This document shows, in pieces, positions 42,309-50,611 of a stretch of DNA of 64,000 nt (its first letter is position 1; each line of letters begins with the position of its first letter). Position numbers and translations under genes: made by a program. This DNA comes from Neobacillus sp. SuZ13 (GTDB lineage Bacteria > Bacillota > Bacilli > Bacillales > Cytobacillaceae), in contig NZ_CP126107.1 of assembly GCF_030123365.1 (NCBI RefSeq), forward strand, positions 4,363,501 through 4,427,500, in the 5' to 3' direction. The notes under the pieces are model-generated. The model was not told where the DNA came from. It saw only the letters and a program-made list of their open reading frames with translations, and did not search any database.

Positions 42309-43391
42309 GTGGTACCTATTGTTAGCGCGATAGAAATCTTAGCAAATCGAATTATTGCAGATGCGGCACGAAACCAGGCAACAGACATTCACATTATCCC
42401 AAGGAAGAATGACACACTCATTCAAATACGTTTAACCAACAATCTCATTCCCCGACTATCCCTTCCAAAAGATGAATGCGACAGATTAATCTCACATTTT
42501 AAATTCACAGCCAATATGGATATCGGCGAAAGAAGACGGCCTCAAAGCGGAGCATTTTTTTGTGAGGTTGACGGACAATTAATGGGCTTAAGACTATCCA
42601 CCCTTCCTTCGAATAACAGAGAGAGCCTCGTCATCCGGCTGCTGCCTCAGCAAGAACAAATTCCTTTTCACCAACTATCACTATTCCCGTCAATGACACG
42701 AAAACTACTCGCCCTTCTCAAACATGCTCATGGACTAATCATTTTCACCGGGCCGACTGGCAGCGGCAAAACAACTACCCTTTATTCCCTTTTAAATGAA
42801 ACAGCCCACCTATTTCACCGAAATGTCATCACACTCGAAGATCCCATTGAAAAAAACTATGACTCCGTCCTGCAAATACAAGTCAATGAAAAGGCAGGCG
42901 TAACATATGCATCTGGTCTAAAGGCTATTCTTCGTCATGACCCTGATATTATTATGGTTGGTGAAATCCGCGATGCTGAGACGGCGAAAATTGCGGTAAG
43001 AGCTGCCTTAACAGGCCATCTCGTCCTTTCCACGATGCATACTCGGGATGCGAAGGGAGCGGTTTATCGCCTGCGAGAGTTTGGTGTGAATTGGTTAGAA
43101 GTTGAACAGACGCTGATTGCCATAACAGCACAAAGATTAGTTGAACTCTCCTGCCCTTTTTGTGAAGGGGACTGCACTCCTATTTGCTATTCATATGGCA
43201 GATGGAAACGTGCAAGTGTGTTTGAACTATTATCAGGGAGAAATTTACACGGTGTAATGAAGGCCGCCCAAGGCGATAAAATAAATACTCGTTACCGCAC
43301 CTTAAAAGATGTAATAAACAAAGGGATTGCCCTTGGTTATATTCAAGAATCTGAATACGATCGATTGGTGTATGATGATGAATCGTCATAA
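42309..43391 (+). CDS. comGA: competence secretion ATPase ComGA
   Basis: ComGA powers assembly of the competence pseudopilus. The 360-residue protein has Walker A GPTGSGKTT at 148-156 and the Walker B region DPDIIMVGEIRDAETAKIAVRAALTGHLVLSTMHT. A CPFCEGDC cluster with His follows near 290. The annotated GTG at 42309 overlaps a ribosome site (AAAGGCGGTGG) and lacks its own. An ATT at 42318, eight bases after GGCGG and near the homologous start, may be the real one. It begins the seven-gene comG operon. Confidence 0.94.
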   Translation: MVPIVSAIEILANRIIADAARNQATDIHIIPRKNDTLIQIRLTNNLIPRLSLPKDECDRLISHFKFTANMDIGERRRPQSGAFFCEVDGQLMGLRLSTLPSNNRESLVIRLLPQQEQIPFHQLSLFPSMTRKLLALLKHAHGLIIFTGPTGSGKTTTLYSLLNETAHLFHRNVITLEDPIEKNYDSVLQIQVNEKAGVTYASGLKAILRHDPDIIMVGEIRDAETAKIAVRAALTGHLVLSTMHTRDAKGAVYRLREFGVNWLEVEQTLIAITAQRLVELSCPFCEGDCTPICYSYGRWKRASVFELLSGRNLHGVMKAAQGDKINTRYRTLKDVINKGIALGYIQESEYDRLVYDDESS

Positions 43392-44409
43392 ATGGACAGT
43401 GAACGAACAGGCGAATTTCTTGAGAAGAATTGGTGAACTTTTGGCAAGAGGATATCCAATTGCACTTGCAATTGAGTCCATAGCATTACAATTACCCTCA
43501 AAACGAAACGAGGAACTTAAAGATTGTTTAGAAGAATTGAAAAAAGGTCAACCATTTCATGTTGCTTTAAACAATATGGGCTTCCAAAAGGACTTAATCG
43601 GTTATGTTTATTTTGCCGAACAACATGGCTGCTTTACGGATGCTCTGCTGGAGGGAAGTGAACTTGCATTACTTAAGGATAAAGATTTACACAAGCTTCT
43701 AAAACTGCTTCAGTATCCTGCAGTGCTTATCATCATTACAGGATTTCTTTTTATTTTTGTAGAAAATACATTACTGCCAAGGTTCACAAGTCTTTTTTCG
43801 TCCCTTGGTCTAGAAGCAAATTTTTTCATGAATGTCATATACACTTTTGATCGTTATTTTCCAATTGTGATCAGCATCTTGCTTTTTATTCTACTTTTGG
43901 GAGCAATTTATTACTTGCTTATATTTCGAAAGCTCACCATCCTAAAACAAAGGGTACATCTAGTCCGCATCCCTATTGTTGGCAGAATCCTCAAATTACT
44001 TTTTACACACTACTTTTCCATTCAACTAAGCTTCTTACTTTCCGGTGGGTTATCCGTTTCCGAAGCACTATTACTCTTTGAACAGAATCTCAGACATCCT
44101 TTTTACAGCCACTTAGCTACTGCAATTAAAAGCAAGCTTATTACCGGAGAAAGATTGGAGTCAATTTTAGCAACGATGTTATTCTTCGAAAAAGAATTTC
44201 CGATGATTGTAAAACATGGCCAAGAAAACGGAAAGTTGGAGCAGGAGTTGCTATTTTTCAGTAGGCACTGTATCAAAATCATGGAAGAAATGATTCAAAA
44301 ACGCTTATCAACCATTCAGCCTATTCTTTATATTATTATTGGATTCCTTGTGGTATCGATGTATTTAGCTATCCTTTTACCCATGTTTCACCTACTTGAT
44401 AGTATTTAA
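43372..44409 (+). CDS. comGB: competence pseudopilus membrane protein ComGB
   Basis: ComGB is the polytopic GspF/PilC-type membrane protein that anchors pseudopilus assembly. The 345-residue protein has two GspF-like halves (LRRIGELLARGYPIALAIESIA and LLFTHYFSIQLSFLLSGGLSVSEALLLFEQ) and about three membrane helices, ending with a hydrophobic anchor. It overlaps comGA by 20 bases. ATGs at 43372, 43375 and 43378 all fit; the ribosome site is weak. Confidence 0.92.
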   Translation: MMMNRHKWTVNEQANFLRRIGELLARGYPIALAIESIALQLPSKRNEELKDCLEELKKGQPFHVALNNMGFQKDLIGYVYFAEQHGCFTDALLEGSELALLKDKDLHKLLKLLQYPAVLIIITGFLFIFVENTLLPRFTSLFSSLGLEANFFMNVIYTFDRYFPIVISILLFILLLGAIYYLLIFRKLTILKQRVHLVRIPIVGRILKLLFTHYFSIQLSFLLSGGLSVSEALLLFEQNLRHPFYSHLATAIKSKLITGERLESILATMLFFEKEFPMIVKHGQENGKLEQELLFFSRHCIKIMEEMIQKRLSTIQPILYIIIGFLVVSMYLAILLPMFHLLDSI

Positions 44410-44429
44410 AAAAATTGGAGGTTGTTAGA

Positions 44430-44744
44430 ATGATGAAAAATGAAAAAGGTTTTACATTAATAGAAATGATGATTGTTATGCTAGTAATCTCAGTGCTGTT
44501 AATTATTACAATTCCTAACGTCGCCAAACATAATTCAAATATCAACAAGAAAGGTTGTGAGGCCTACGTTAAAATGGTCCAAGCTCAAGTTCAAGCATAT
44601 GAAATGGATAAGAACAAGATCCCTACGATTGAAGAACTAAAAGCAGAAGGATATTTAAAGCAAGATGCTACTGGTTGTCCGAATGGTAACGAAGTTGCAA
44701 TAGATGCTGAAGGTAATGTAACCTCAGTTGCAAAGGTAAACTAA
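44430..44744 (+). CDS. comGC: major competence pseudopilin ComGC
   Basis: ComGC is the main pilin-like subunit of the DNA-uptake pseudopilus and is processed by ComC. The 104-residue protein has a prepilin motif KNEKG|FTLIEMMIV, with Glu at position +5, a long N-terminal helix and two cysteines (KKGCEAY and TGCPNG) that form an intramolecular disulfide in homologues. ATG at 44430 follows GGAGG; an upstream TTG at 44415 lacks one. Confidence 0.95.
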   Translation: MMKNEKGFTLIEMMIVMLVISVLLIITIPNVAKHNSNINKKGCEAYVKMVQAQVQAYEMDKNKIPTIEELKAEGYLKQDATGCPNGNEVAIDAEGNVTSVAKVN

Positions 44745-44750
44745 TCACTA

Positions 44751-45185
44751 ATGAAAAACGATCAAAACGGCTTCACTTTAATTGAGTCCCTGTTAGTCCT
44801 TTCAATCTTCATGATTATTTCCTCAATTACAGTTTTCTCCTTAAAACCGCAGCACTCAGTCCTGGAGGATGAGGCCTTTTTAACCCAATTAAAAGCAGAC
44901 CTATATTATTCACAACAATATGCTATATCTCATCAACATGAAGTATCCGTTGTTATTCTTCCAGCGCAGTATAAGTATTACATGCTATTGAGACCCGAAC
45001 TGCCGCCAATCGTCATGCGTAATTATTCAAAAAATATTAATCTTGCTACAAGCACTCTACCCTTATATTTTAAATTCCTAAACGATGGAAATGTGAACCA
45101 GTTTGGTACCTTACTCATCCAAACCAATAATAAAACCTATCAAATGACCGTTTTAATCGGAAAGGGACGGTTTTATGTTAAGTAG
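44751..45185 (+). CDS. comGD: minor competence pseudopilin ComGD
   Basis: ComGD is a minor pilin of the competence machinery. The 144-residue protein has the prepilin sequence QNGFTLIESLLVLSIFMII near its start and a globular C-terminus. It follows comGC by six bases and overlaps comGE by 11 bases. Function is assigned from the prepilin motif and its place in the comG operon. Confidence 0.9.
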   Translation: MKNDQNGFTLIESLLVLSIFMIISSITVFSLKPQHSVLEDEAFLTQLKADLYYSQQYAISHQHEVSVVILPAQYKYYMLLRPELPPIVMRNYSKNINLATSTLPLYFKFLNDGNVNQFGTLLIQTNNKTYQMTVLIGKGRFYVK

Positions 45186-45513
45186 TTCTAAAGGCTATTT
45201 TCTGCTTGAGCTTCTACTTTCCTTATCAGCATTGTTTATACTTAGTTTGTTTTTACTGCCATTATTGACCGAACTAAGAGAACAATCCAGACAATTGGAT
45301 TTAGAAAATAAGGCCCGACAGTTGATGTACGAAGAATTACAAGCGAATTTACTCAGTAATCGGGGAACATCGTTTTCCACTTCTATTCAAAACGGAATTG
45401 AATATCAAATCATTTGGAAAGAAAGTGAGTTGGCGGGACAAAAGGAGGTGTGTGTGAGAGTTGAAAAAAATTCGTTTCTTCCGGAAGTCGAAGTCTGTGG
45501 GCTGCTTGAATGA
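45175..45513 (+). CDS. comGE: minor competence pseudopilin ComGE
   Basis: The 112-residue protein has a hydrophobic prepilin-like N-terminus (SKGYFLLELLLSLSALFIL) and lies in the ComGE place of the operon. The prepilin glycine is followed by YFLLE, an atypical but known variant. It overlaps comGD by 11 bases and comGF by 53 bases, so all three are tightly coupled. No other function is evident. Confidence 0.86.
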   Translation: MLSSSKGYFLLELLLSLSALFILSLFLLPLLTELREQSRQLDLENKARQLMYEELQANLLSNRGTSFSTSIQNGIEYQIIWKESELAGQKEVCVRVEKNSFLPEVEVCGLLE

Positions 45514-45937
45514 CGGTGCCTTTACACTCATTGAAGTGCTTATTTCTTTTTCAATTTTTACAACAATTATTTTTTTTATGGCACCTTTATTCCAAATAAT
45601 TCTTAGTAATAAGGATACGGAGGCAGCTTTACAGACAATGGAGTGGGATGTTTTTTCGAGCCAAATAAAAAAGGAGATCCGGCTTTCCAGCCGTGCAGAG
45701 GTGATCTCGAATCGGTTAATTCTAACAAAAGAAGCTGAAACCATCCAGTATGAAAAGTACGGAACGAACCTTAGGCGCCGTGTGAATTCAACTGGTCACG
45801 AAATACTTCTCCAAAATGTTGCACAGTATTCATTCACACTTTTAAATAATGCGGTTAAAATCGATGTAACTGACCTATGGGGAAGAAAATATTCTGTTAC
45901 TGCATTCTCAATGGGGAATTGGCTGAATGTTCCATGA
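45461..45937 (+). CDS. comGF: minor competence pseudopilin ComGF
   Basis: The 158-residue protein has a prepilin motif NDGAFTLIEVLISFSIFTTI starting near residue 18, with a globular C-terminus. The start is TTG at 45461 behind GGAGG at 12 bases, so an internal start cannot be excluded; several family members begin nearer the pilin motif. It overlaps comGE by 53 bases and comGG by four bases (ATGA). Confidence 0.86.
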   Translation: MKKIRFFRKSKSVGCLNDGAFTLIEVLISFSIFTTIIFFMAPLFQIILSNKDTEAALQTMEWDVFSSQIKKEIRLSSRAEVISNRLILTKEAETIQYEKYGTNLRRRVNSTGHEILLQNVAQYSFTLLNNAVKIDVTDLWGRKYSVTAFSMGNWLNVP

Positions 45938-46320
45938 TAAATAATGAGAGAGGCTTTACCTATCCACTTACCTTATGCCTTCTAATCATTTTTTTATTAT
46001 TTCTTTCGAGCCGAATTGAAGTTTTGTTATCCGAAAGAAAAATTGCACACGAAACAAATTCAATCATGCTCGAGGAGTATTATTTCCTCTCGTCAGTAAA
46101 AAAAGTTGAAGCAACTTATCAAAAGACTGGCACCTTGCCTGCCAAAGGCACGATTACGTTTGTAAAGGGAACCATAGATTACCAAACCGAAACACCAATT
46201 GGGTATATTCAAAAGGTCAATTTCACATTGCACCTCAATACGGATGGTATAACAACTTACGGAAGGGGATATTTTGATTCACGAACCAAACGATTATCCA
46301 AATGGCTTGAATTGAATTAA
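45934..46320 (+). CDS. comGG: minor competence pseudopilin ComGG
   Basis: The 128-residue protein has the pilin-like N-terminus NNERGFTYPLTLCLLIIFLLFL and a C-terminal domain rich in beta and polar residues. Its start overlaps the comGF stop (ATGA). It lies in the last comG position. The motif FTYPL departs from FTLIE, as is usual for ComGG. A larger upstream frame was rejected because it lies inside comGF. Confidence 0.85.
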   Translation: MINNERGFTYPLTLCLLIIFLLFLSSRIEVLLSERKIAHETNSIMLEEYYFLSSVKKVEATYQKTGTLPAKGTITFVKGTIDYQTETPIGYIQKVNFTLHLNTDGITTYGRGYFDSRTKRLSKWLELN

Positions 46321-46369
46321 TTAAATATGGGCATACTTGTTCATGAAAATTAAAGGCAGGTGTGTGTCC

Positions 46370-46555
46370 ATGAAAACTAATGACTATGTAAAATACATGA
46401 CTCAAACGATTGTAAAATATGCAGATCAGCCGAAGGATGAAAGGAAACGTCTGCGTATCGAACGAAAAGAAACAAAAGCTTCTTTCTGGTATCGTTGGTT
46501 CGGTATTCTTCCTTACATCCTCTATTTTGAAGTTAAAAAGAGACGAAGAATGTAA
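46370..46555 (+). CDS. yqzE: conserved small protein YqzE
   Basis: The 61-residue protein is basic and starts MKTNDYVKYMTQTIVKYADQPKDERKRLR, ending LPYILYFEVKKRRRM, matching Bacillus YqzE. Its function is unknown, but it follows comGG in the com operon, which fits competence-linked conservation. ATG at 46370 follows AGGTGTGTGTCC; the longer frame upstream has no ribosome site. The C-terminal hydrophobic patch suggests membrane association. Confidence 0.85.
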   Translation: MKTNDYVKYMTQTIVKYADQPKDERKRLRIERKETKASFWYRWFGILPYILYFEVKKRRRM

Positions 46556-46770
46556 CTCCTCTAATTCTTTATTTCTCCAAAATAATTATATTTTTACTGT
46601 TGACAAATGTTTTATTACCGAAATTTGTTGTCTTTTTAATATATTGTTACAATATAAAGTCGCTAAATGTGAACATTTTCTAAACATACTGTGTTAACAT
46701 TGTTAACCTCATTCCCATGTTTAAAGGGCTGTATTATAATGGAATAAATTATGGGGGTCCGAGGTGAACA
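46556..46770. other. regulatory region before the HTH regulator gene
   Basis: This 215-base gap holds a 15-base palindrome ATATTGTTACAATAT (46641-46655) and a TATAAT box before the regulator start. The half-site ATATTGT recurs in two 17-base identical copies at 47506-47522 and 48975-48991. No terminator for the com operon is clear. Confidence 0.4.
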
Positions 46771-47472
46771 ATGATGGAACAAACATTAAAGATAACAAAC
46801 GTTTTATCAGATCCAACACGGTACTATATTTATCAATACATTACCAAACGTCATCAAGAAGTAACAGTACAAGAAGTGGCAGAAAATTTTAATATTCATC
46901 CAAATGTTGCACGATTGCATTTATCAAAACTTGAAGATGTAAATATGTTAGTGTCTGAAACAAAGAAAACTGGTAAAGGCGGCAGACCGAGTAGACTGTA
47001 TCGCCTATCAGATGATGTAATACAGTTGCATTTTCCATTTCGTGACTACATGCTCTTATCTAAAGTCGCAATCCAAACCATGATTTCACTTGGAGAAGCT
47101 GGAAGAAAAGCACTTTTCCTTACTGGAAAACGTTTTGGTACAGAGCTGATTGAACAAGAAAAGGCAAAAAGAGCGTTTGGAGATGAATTAGAATTTGACC
47201 AAAAGCTCACAATATTAAAAAGCGCTGCAACTCTTGCTGGTTTTTATCCTGAATTTGAAGCAAATGGCGATAAAACAAAAATATATTTCCAAATTTTCAA
47301 TTGTCCATTCAAAGAAGTGGCAGAAGATCATTCGGAAACAGTTTGTAGTATGCACCATGAATTCTTGAAAGGGATGTTTGGAGCACTTTTTGAATCAGTT
47401 GAGTTAATTGAAAAAGATAATATTATTTCTGGATGTGAAACTTGTTCATATCAAGCGCTTGTAACAAACTAA
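46771..47472 (+). CDS. ArsR-like HTH regulator with Cys-rich C-terminus
   Basis: The 233-residue protein has a winged-helix DNA-binding domain (about 1-80, DPTRYYIYQYITKRHQEVTVQEVAENFNIHPNVARLHLSKLEDVNML) and a C-terminal domain with CPF, CSMHH and GCETC spaced like the Fe-S ligand cysteines of SufR-type regulators (COG2345). This suggests a redox or iron-sulfur sensor; the ligand is not proven. GAGGTGAACA precedes ATG 46771. It probably binds the ATATTGT-containing repeats around itself. It is not yqgZ/Spx, which occupies this spot in B. subtilis. Confidence 0.7.
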   Translation: MMEQTLKITNVLSDPTRYYIYQYITKRHQEVTVQEVAENFNIHPNVARLHLSKLEDVNMLVSETKKTGKGGRPSRLYRLSDDVIQLHFPFRDYMLLSKVAIQTMISLGEAGRKALFLTGKRFGTELIEQEKAKRAFGDELEFDQKLTILKSAATLAGFYPEFEANGDKTKIYFQIFNCPFKEVAEDHSETVCSMHHEFLKGMFGALFESVELIEKDNIISGCETCSYQALVTN

Positions 47473-47505
47473 TTCGAAACCATTATTTACATTGTACCTC
47501 CTTTT

Positions 47506-47522
47506 ACTTTATAATATTGTAA
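47506..47522 (+). repeat. 17-base repeat ACTTTATAATATTGTAA, copy 1
   Basis: An exact copy lies at 48975-48991. Copy 1 contains TATAAT, a -10 box of the DUF2626 gene (with TTTACA 18 bases upstream). Confidence 0.5.
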
Positions 47523-47555
47523 TGATGGGATCGCAGGGTAAAAGGAGGGATACAT

Positions 47556-47798
47556 ATGGATCGCATGTTCAGAGTTTGTGGTTTCTGGACGGGCATTTTT
47601 ACAGTAATGTTTTATCTAGGCGATATGGATAAGACGGCAATGTTATTCTTAGCCCAAACAGGTTTTTTCGTTCTGCTTAGCTATCTAAAACTATCCGAGC
47701 GCATGTATTTGTGGGTATTCGGAGCATATTTAACAGTTTTCTTCGCAGGCTTCACTTATTGGACAACGTTCATGATGGTGCCTGGTGCAGGACATTAA
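47556..47798 (+). CDS. yqgY: DUF2626 small membrane protein
   Basis: The 80-residue protein has two to three membrane helices and matches DUF2626 (Bacillus YqgY) over its full length, with RMFRVCGFWTGIFTVMFYLGD and FTYWTTFMMVPGAGH. Its function is unknown. ATG follows AAAGGAGGG. It ends in a terminator shared with the convergent methyltransferase gene. Confidence 0.85.
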   Translation: MDRMFRVCGFWTGIFTVMFYLGDMDKTAMLFLAQTGFFVLLSYLKLSERMYLWVFGAYLTVFFAGFTYWTTFMMVPGAGH

Positions 47799-47813
47799 GT
47801 AACAATTAGAAAT

Positions 47814-47840
47814 AAACGCCGGAAAACTCCGGCGTTTTTT
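47814..47840. terminator. bidirectional terminator
   Basis: AAACGCCGG pairs with CCGGCGTTT around AAAACT, with T residues downstream on the plus strand and fewer on the minus. Confidence 0.8.
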
Positions 47841-47842
47841 CT

Positions 47843-48934
47843 TTATTCGATGAAGATATCACTCAATTTTAATTTAACCCCTTTTTGCTGAATAACCACA
47901 TGAAAATAGGAACTCATCCCTGAGGGCATAATCAAACTGCGAATCGCCCGATTCCGTTTGCTTACCTCCGAAAAGGGATTGGGGTCATAATGGTTAGCTA
48001 ATTCTTTCAGAATACCTGCCTTTAATAAAAACTCATCCTGCCGTTGCTTTGAAATAAGTTCTAAGTTTTCCTGTTCACCTTTTTGAATAAGATAATCAAA
48101 ATGGATATGTGTTGTGATATCTATTTCGCCAGGATTTTGCAAGATATCATCAATCATCTGATGCTGATAATAACCTCTCAAACTCCCCTTTACCCTTATA
48201 GGGTCCATCCACTCTTCATTTGTATAACCATAATCAGCTGTTACTACAATCCCTTTTAACAATGCACGGGAAATTTCCTTTATCATCTCCACCATGGCTA
48301 ACGGGACCTCCAACCGCTGCTTTTCCTTTAATTCAATTTGGCTTTCCTTTAAAAACATTTTGATATCAGAATTGGTTAAAGGAACCTTTTGCTCATACAG
48401 TTGATTATTTCGAACGCCTATCATTACTTCATGAAGTTCCCCGTTTTTTTTTTCAATGACATGAACAGGTAATGCATCAAAGAGTTCGTTAGAAAAAATC
48501 ATTCCTTCAAATGACGTAACTTCGTTAATGCTCTCTACTTGGACAATGGGAAAATCGGCCATTAACAATTCTTGTTGCAGTTTCCGGTGATAAGGACTGC
48601 TTTCAACAATTATATAGGTTAATGGGGTTTGAATCGTTTCCTTCCATTCCTGTAAAAATGCTTTGGCAAAACGTCCATTTCCAGCTCCTATTTCACAAAA
48701 AACAGGGTCAATTTGTGCCCTCTTACATACTTGAGAAAACCACTTTGCCATCATACTTCCGTATATATCTGAAATATTACTTGTTGTTATGAAGTCTCCT
48801 TGCCGCCCAATTTTTTGTTTTTCCCTCATATAATAGCCAAATTCAGGATGATACAATGCTGCACCAATGTATTTTTCGTAGGTGATCAAATCATTGGGTG
48901 AGTTTGAAAATAATGTTCTAAAAAATGTGTTCAT
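47843..48934 (-). CDS. SAM-dependent methyltransferase, MidA/NDUFAF7 family
   Basis: The 363-residue protein matches COG1565: FITTSNISDIYGSMMAKWFSQ, CEIGAGNGRFAKAFLQEW for AdoMet binding and SNELFDALPVHVIEKKNGELHEV. In mitochondria the homologue methylates an arginine of complex I subunit NDUFS2; the bacterial substrate is unknown. ATG 48934 follows AAAGGAGC. An upstream 17-base repeat lies about 41 bases away. Confidence 0.9.
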   Translation of the reverse strand: MNTFFRTLFSNSPNDLITYEKYIGAALYHPEFGYYMREKQKIGRQGDFITTSNISDIYGSMMAKWFSQVCKRAQIDPVFCEIGAGNGRFAKAFLQEWKETIQTPLTYIIVESSPYHRKLQQELLMADFPIVQVESINEVTSFEGMIFSNELFDALPVHVIEKKNGELHEVMIGVRNNQLYEQKVPLTNSDIKMFLKESQIELKEKQRLEVPLAMVEMIKEISRALLKGIVVTADYGYTNEEWMDPIRVKGSLRGYYQHQMIDDILQNPGEIDITTHIHFDYLIQKGEQENLELISKQRQDEFLLKAGILKELANHYDPNPFSEVSKRNRAIRSLIMPSGMSSYFHVVIQQKGVKLKLSDIFIE

Positions 48935-48974
48935 ACATGCTCCTTTTCAAATAAACACTATTGACACAGTGAAA

Positions 48975-48991
48975 ACTTTATAATATTGTAA
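48975..48991 (+). repeat. 17-base repeat ACTTTATAATATTGTAA, copy 2
   Basis: Identical to 47506-47522. It lies upstream of the methyltransferase gene, on the opposite strand relative to that gene. Confidence 0.5.
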
Positions 48992-49042
48992 GATTAGTAG
49001 CTTAAACTTTATCCCCTCCCATATTAGAATAGAATATCCCCC

Positions 49043-49078
49043 AGAAAAACCCTTCTCATTTCGGAGAAGGGTTTTTCT
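49043..49078 (-). terminator. terminator after yqgX
   Basis: AGAAAAACCCTTCTC pairs with GAGAAGGGTTTTTCT, nearly symmetric, with T-rich flanks. It ends the yqgX gene. Confidence 0.85.
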
Positions 49079-49097
49079 ATATTGTCTCCCCTCGTTG

Positions 49098-49733
49098 CTA
49101 AAATCCATTCAAAAACGGATTACTATCCATTTCTGCACCAATGGTTGTCACAGGACCATGACCAGATAATACATACGTTTCCTCAGGTAATACAAGCAGC
49201 TTATCGTGTATACTTTTTAATAACTGTGATGCGTTCCCTTCCCTTAGATCTGTGCGGCCAATGCTGCCTTGAAAAAGGGCATCACCAGAGATAACAAATC
49301 CCTGCTCTTCAAAATAACAAGAGATACTTCCTGGTGAATGACCAGGGGTATGAAAAATGCTAAATTCAAAATCACCAATTTTCATACCTCCCTCATTTTT
49401 AATGATCTGATCAGCAGGATTGACTCTTAATGAATCCTGAATCATAAAGAATTGTGAACCATTTAGTGCGGGGTCACCAAGCCAGTTTTCTTCCTTTTTG
49501 TGAAGATAGACTGGAATTTTATAAAAGTTCCTTACTTCATCGACACCCCCGATATGATCAAAATGTGCATGAGTTAGAATAATGGCAAGAGGTTTCAGTT
49601 TTCTATTATTCAACAATTGAATGAGCTTTTTCCCTTCACTGCCGGGATCAAAAATTAAACATGATCGGTCTGAATTTTCTACGATGTAACAGTTAGTTTG
49701 AAGTGCTCCCAATGGGATTTGCTGCCATTTCAT
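49098..49733 (-). CDS. yqgX: metallo-beta-lactamase fold hydrolase YqgX
   Basis: The 211-residue protein is a glyoxalase-II-like MBL hydrolase. The Zn ligands are in LTHAHFDHIGG and HTPGHSPGSISC, with a late GHGPVT. It is a conserved Bacillus protein; the substrate (hydroxyacylglutathione or another thioester) is unknown, and bacilli use bacillithiol instead of glutathione. ATG follows GGAGG. It is transcribed alone. Confidence 0.9.
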   Translation of the reverse strand: MKWQQIPLGALQTNCYIVENSDRSCLIFDPGSEGKKLIQLLNNRKLKPLAIILTHAHFDHIGGVDEVRNFYKIPVYLHKKEENWLGDPALNGSQFFMIQDSLRVNPADQIIKNEGGMKIGDFEFSIFHTPGHSPGSISCYFEEQGFVISGDALFQGSIGRTDLREGNASQLLKSIHDKLLVLPEETYVLSGHGPVTTIGAEMDSNPFLNGF

Positions 49734-49948
49734 AATTACGTACCTCCAATTGAATTTGCGATATTATTATTTTACACTATGTATTAAGAAGAGAGAAAGA
49801 ATACAAATTCACGTGAGTTCTTTTTTGCTCTCGACAAATGAAAGAAAAAAATATAAAATAAGAATCGAATGTAAATAATATAGGTACATAATTTTTTTAA
49901 ATTTGTTTTGATGTATGCCTGCTTATAATAATAAAAGGGGGGTTTTCC

Positions 49949-50125
49949 ATGGGATTAGTAATTATTTTTGCTCTTGTAACCATTCTTGCTGCTTTCGGTG
50001 GATTTTCAGCACTAAAGAAAAAAAATTTCTTAGGTGCATTTTGGGGTGTAGCATCATTTGTGGTTTTCGGCTGGTTTACAGTCATGACCATCATCAATTC
50101 TGGATTTCCAACAGGAACTCACTAA
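49949..50125 (+). CDS. yqgW: DUF2759 small membrane protein
   Basis: This 58-residue frame reads MGLVIIFALVTILAAFGGFSALKKKN and ends INSGFPTGTH; it has two membrane helices and a ribosome site AAAGGGGGG. It resembles DUF2759 (YqgW). The function is unknown. It is too short for many gene callers and is read on the plus strand alone between yqgX and yqgV. Confidence 0.75.
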   Translation: MGLVIIFALVTILAAFGGFSALKKKNFLGAFWGVASFVVFGWFTVMTIINSGFPTGTH

Positions 50126-50132
50126 GAGTTTT

Positions 50133-50160
50133 AAAAGACTGCCAACCGGCAGTCTTTTTA
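50133..50160 (+). terminator. terminator after yqgW
   Basis: AAAAGACTGCC pairs with GGCAGTCTTTT around AACC, followed by TTAT. Confidence 0.8.
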
Positions 50161-50197
50161 TTTTGAATGGATTGGAGTGTCCAGCTACACCCATATA

Positions 50198-50515
50198 TTA
50201 ATCCTCATTTAAAAGGTTGGTTACCCTCTCTACTTTATATTCCATACTCCGCTGAACATCTCTTCTGTCATCAATACGAATCGTTGTAGCGACCCTCTGG
50301 ATACCTTCAGAAAAGGGTACCTCGTGCATTTCTTGGATAACTTCAAATAAAACGGAAAGTTCACCTTCGATAATCGTATTCATGGGTGTTAATTGAAAAC
50401 GTATTTTCCCTTCCTCTTGATTTTTTCTCAAAACCTTTTGAATACTTGCTACATATTTACTAACACTAGGAGTTTCTGTTCCAATTGGAATTACTGTTAC
50501 ATCTACTATAGCCAT
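50198..50515 (-). CDS. yqgV: MTH1187-family thiamine-binding protein YqgV
   Basis: The 105-residue protein belongs to the MTH1187/YkoF-like family of small ferredoxin-fold proteins that bind thiamine or its pyrimidine; homologues bind thiamine at a dimer interface. It starts MAIVDVTVIPIGTETPSVSKYVASIQKVL and has PMNTIIEGELSVLFEVIQEMHEVPF. Its role in thiamine salvage is an inference from the family. It follows no close partner gene. Confidence 0.85.
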   Translation of the reverse strand: MAIVDVTVIPIGTETPSVSKYVASIQKVLRKNQEEGKIRFQLTPMNTIIEGELSVLFEVIQEMHEVPFSEGIQRVATTIRIDDRRDVQRSMEYKVERVTNLLNED

Positions 50516-50577
50516 GACTGAATACCTTCCTCTTTAAGTTTTTGATTCAACGTGATTTTATCATAACAGAAGATAAA

Positions 50578-50611
50578 ATAAAAAAATGACACTGTCCATA
50601 CTCGTGTCATT
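50578..50611 (-). terminator. terminator after yqgU
   Basis: On the minus strand AATGACAC pairs with GTGTCATT, followed by a T run. Confidence 0.8.
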
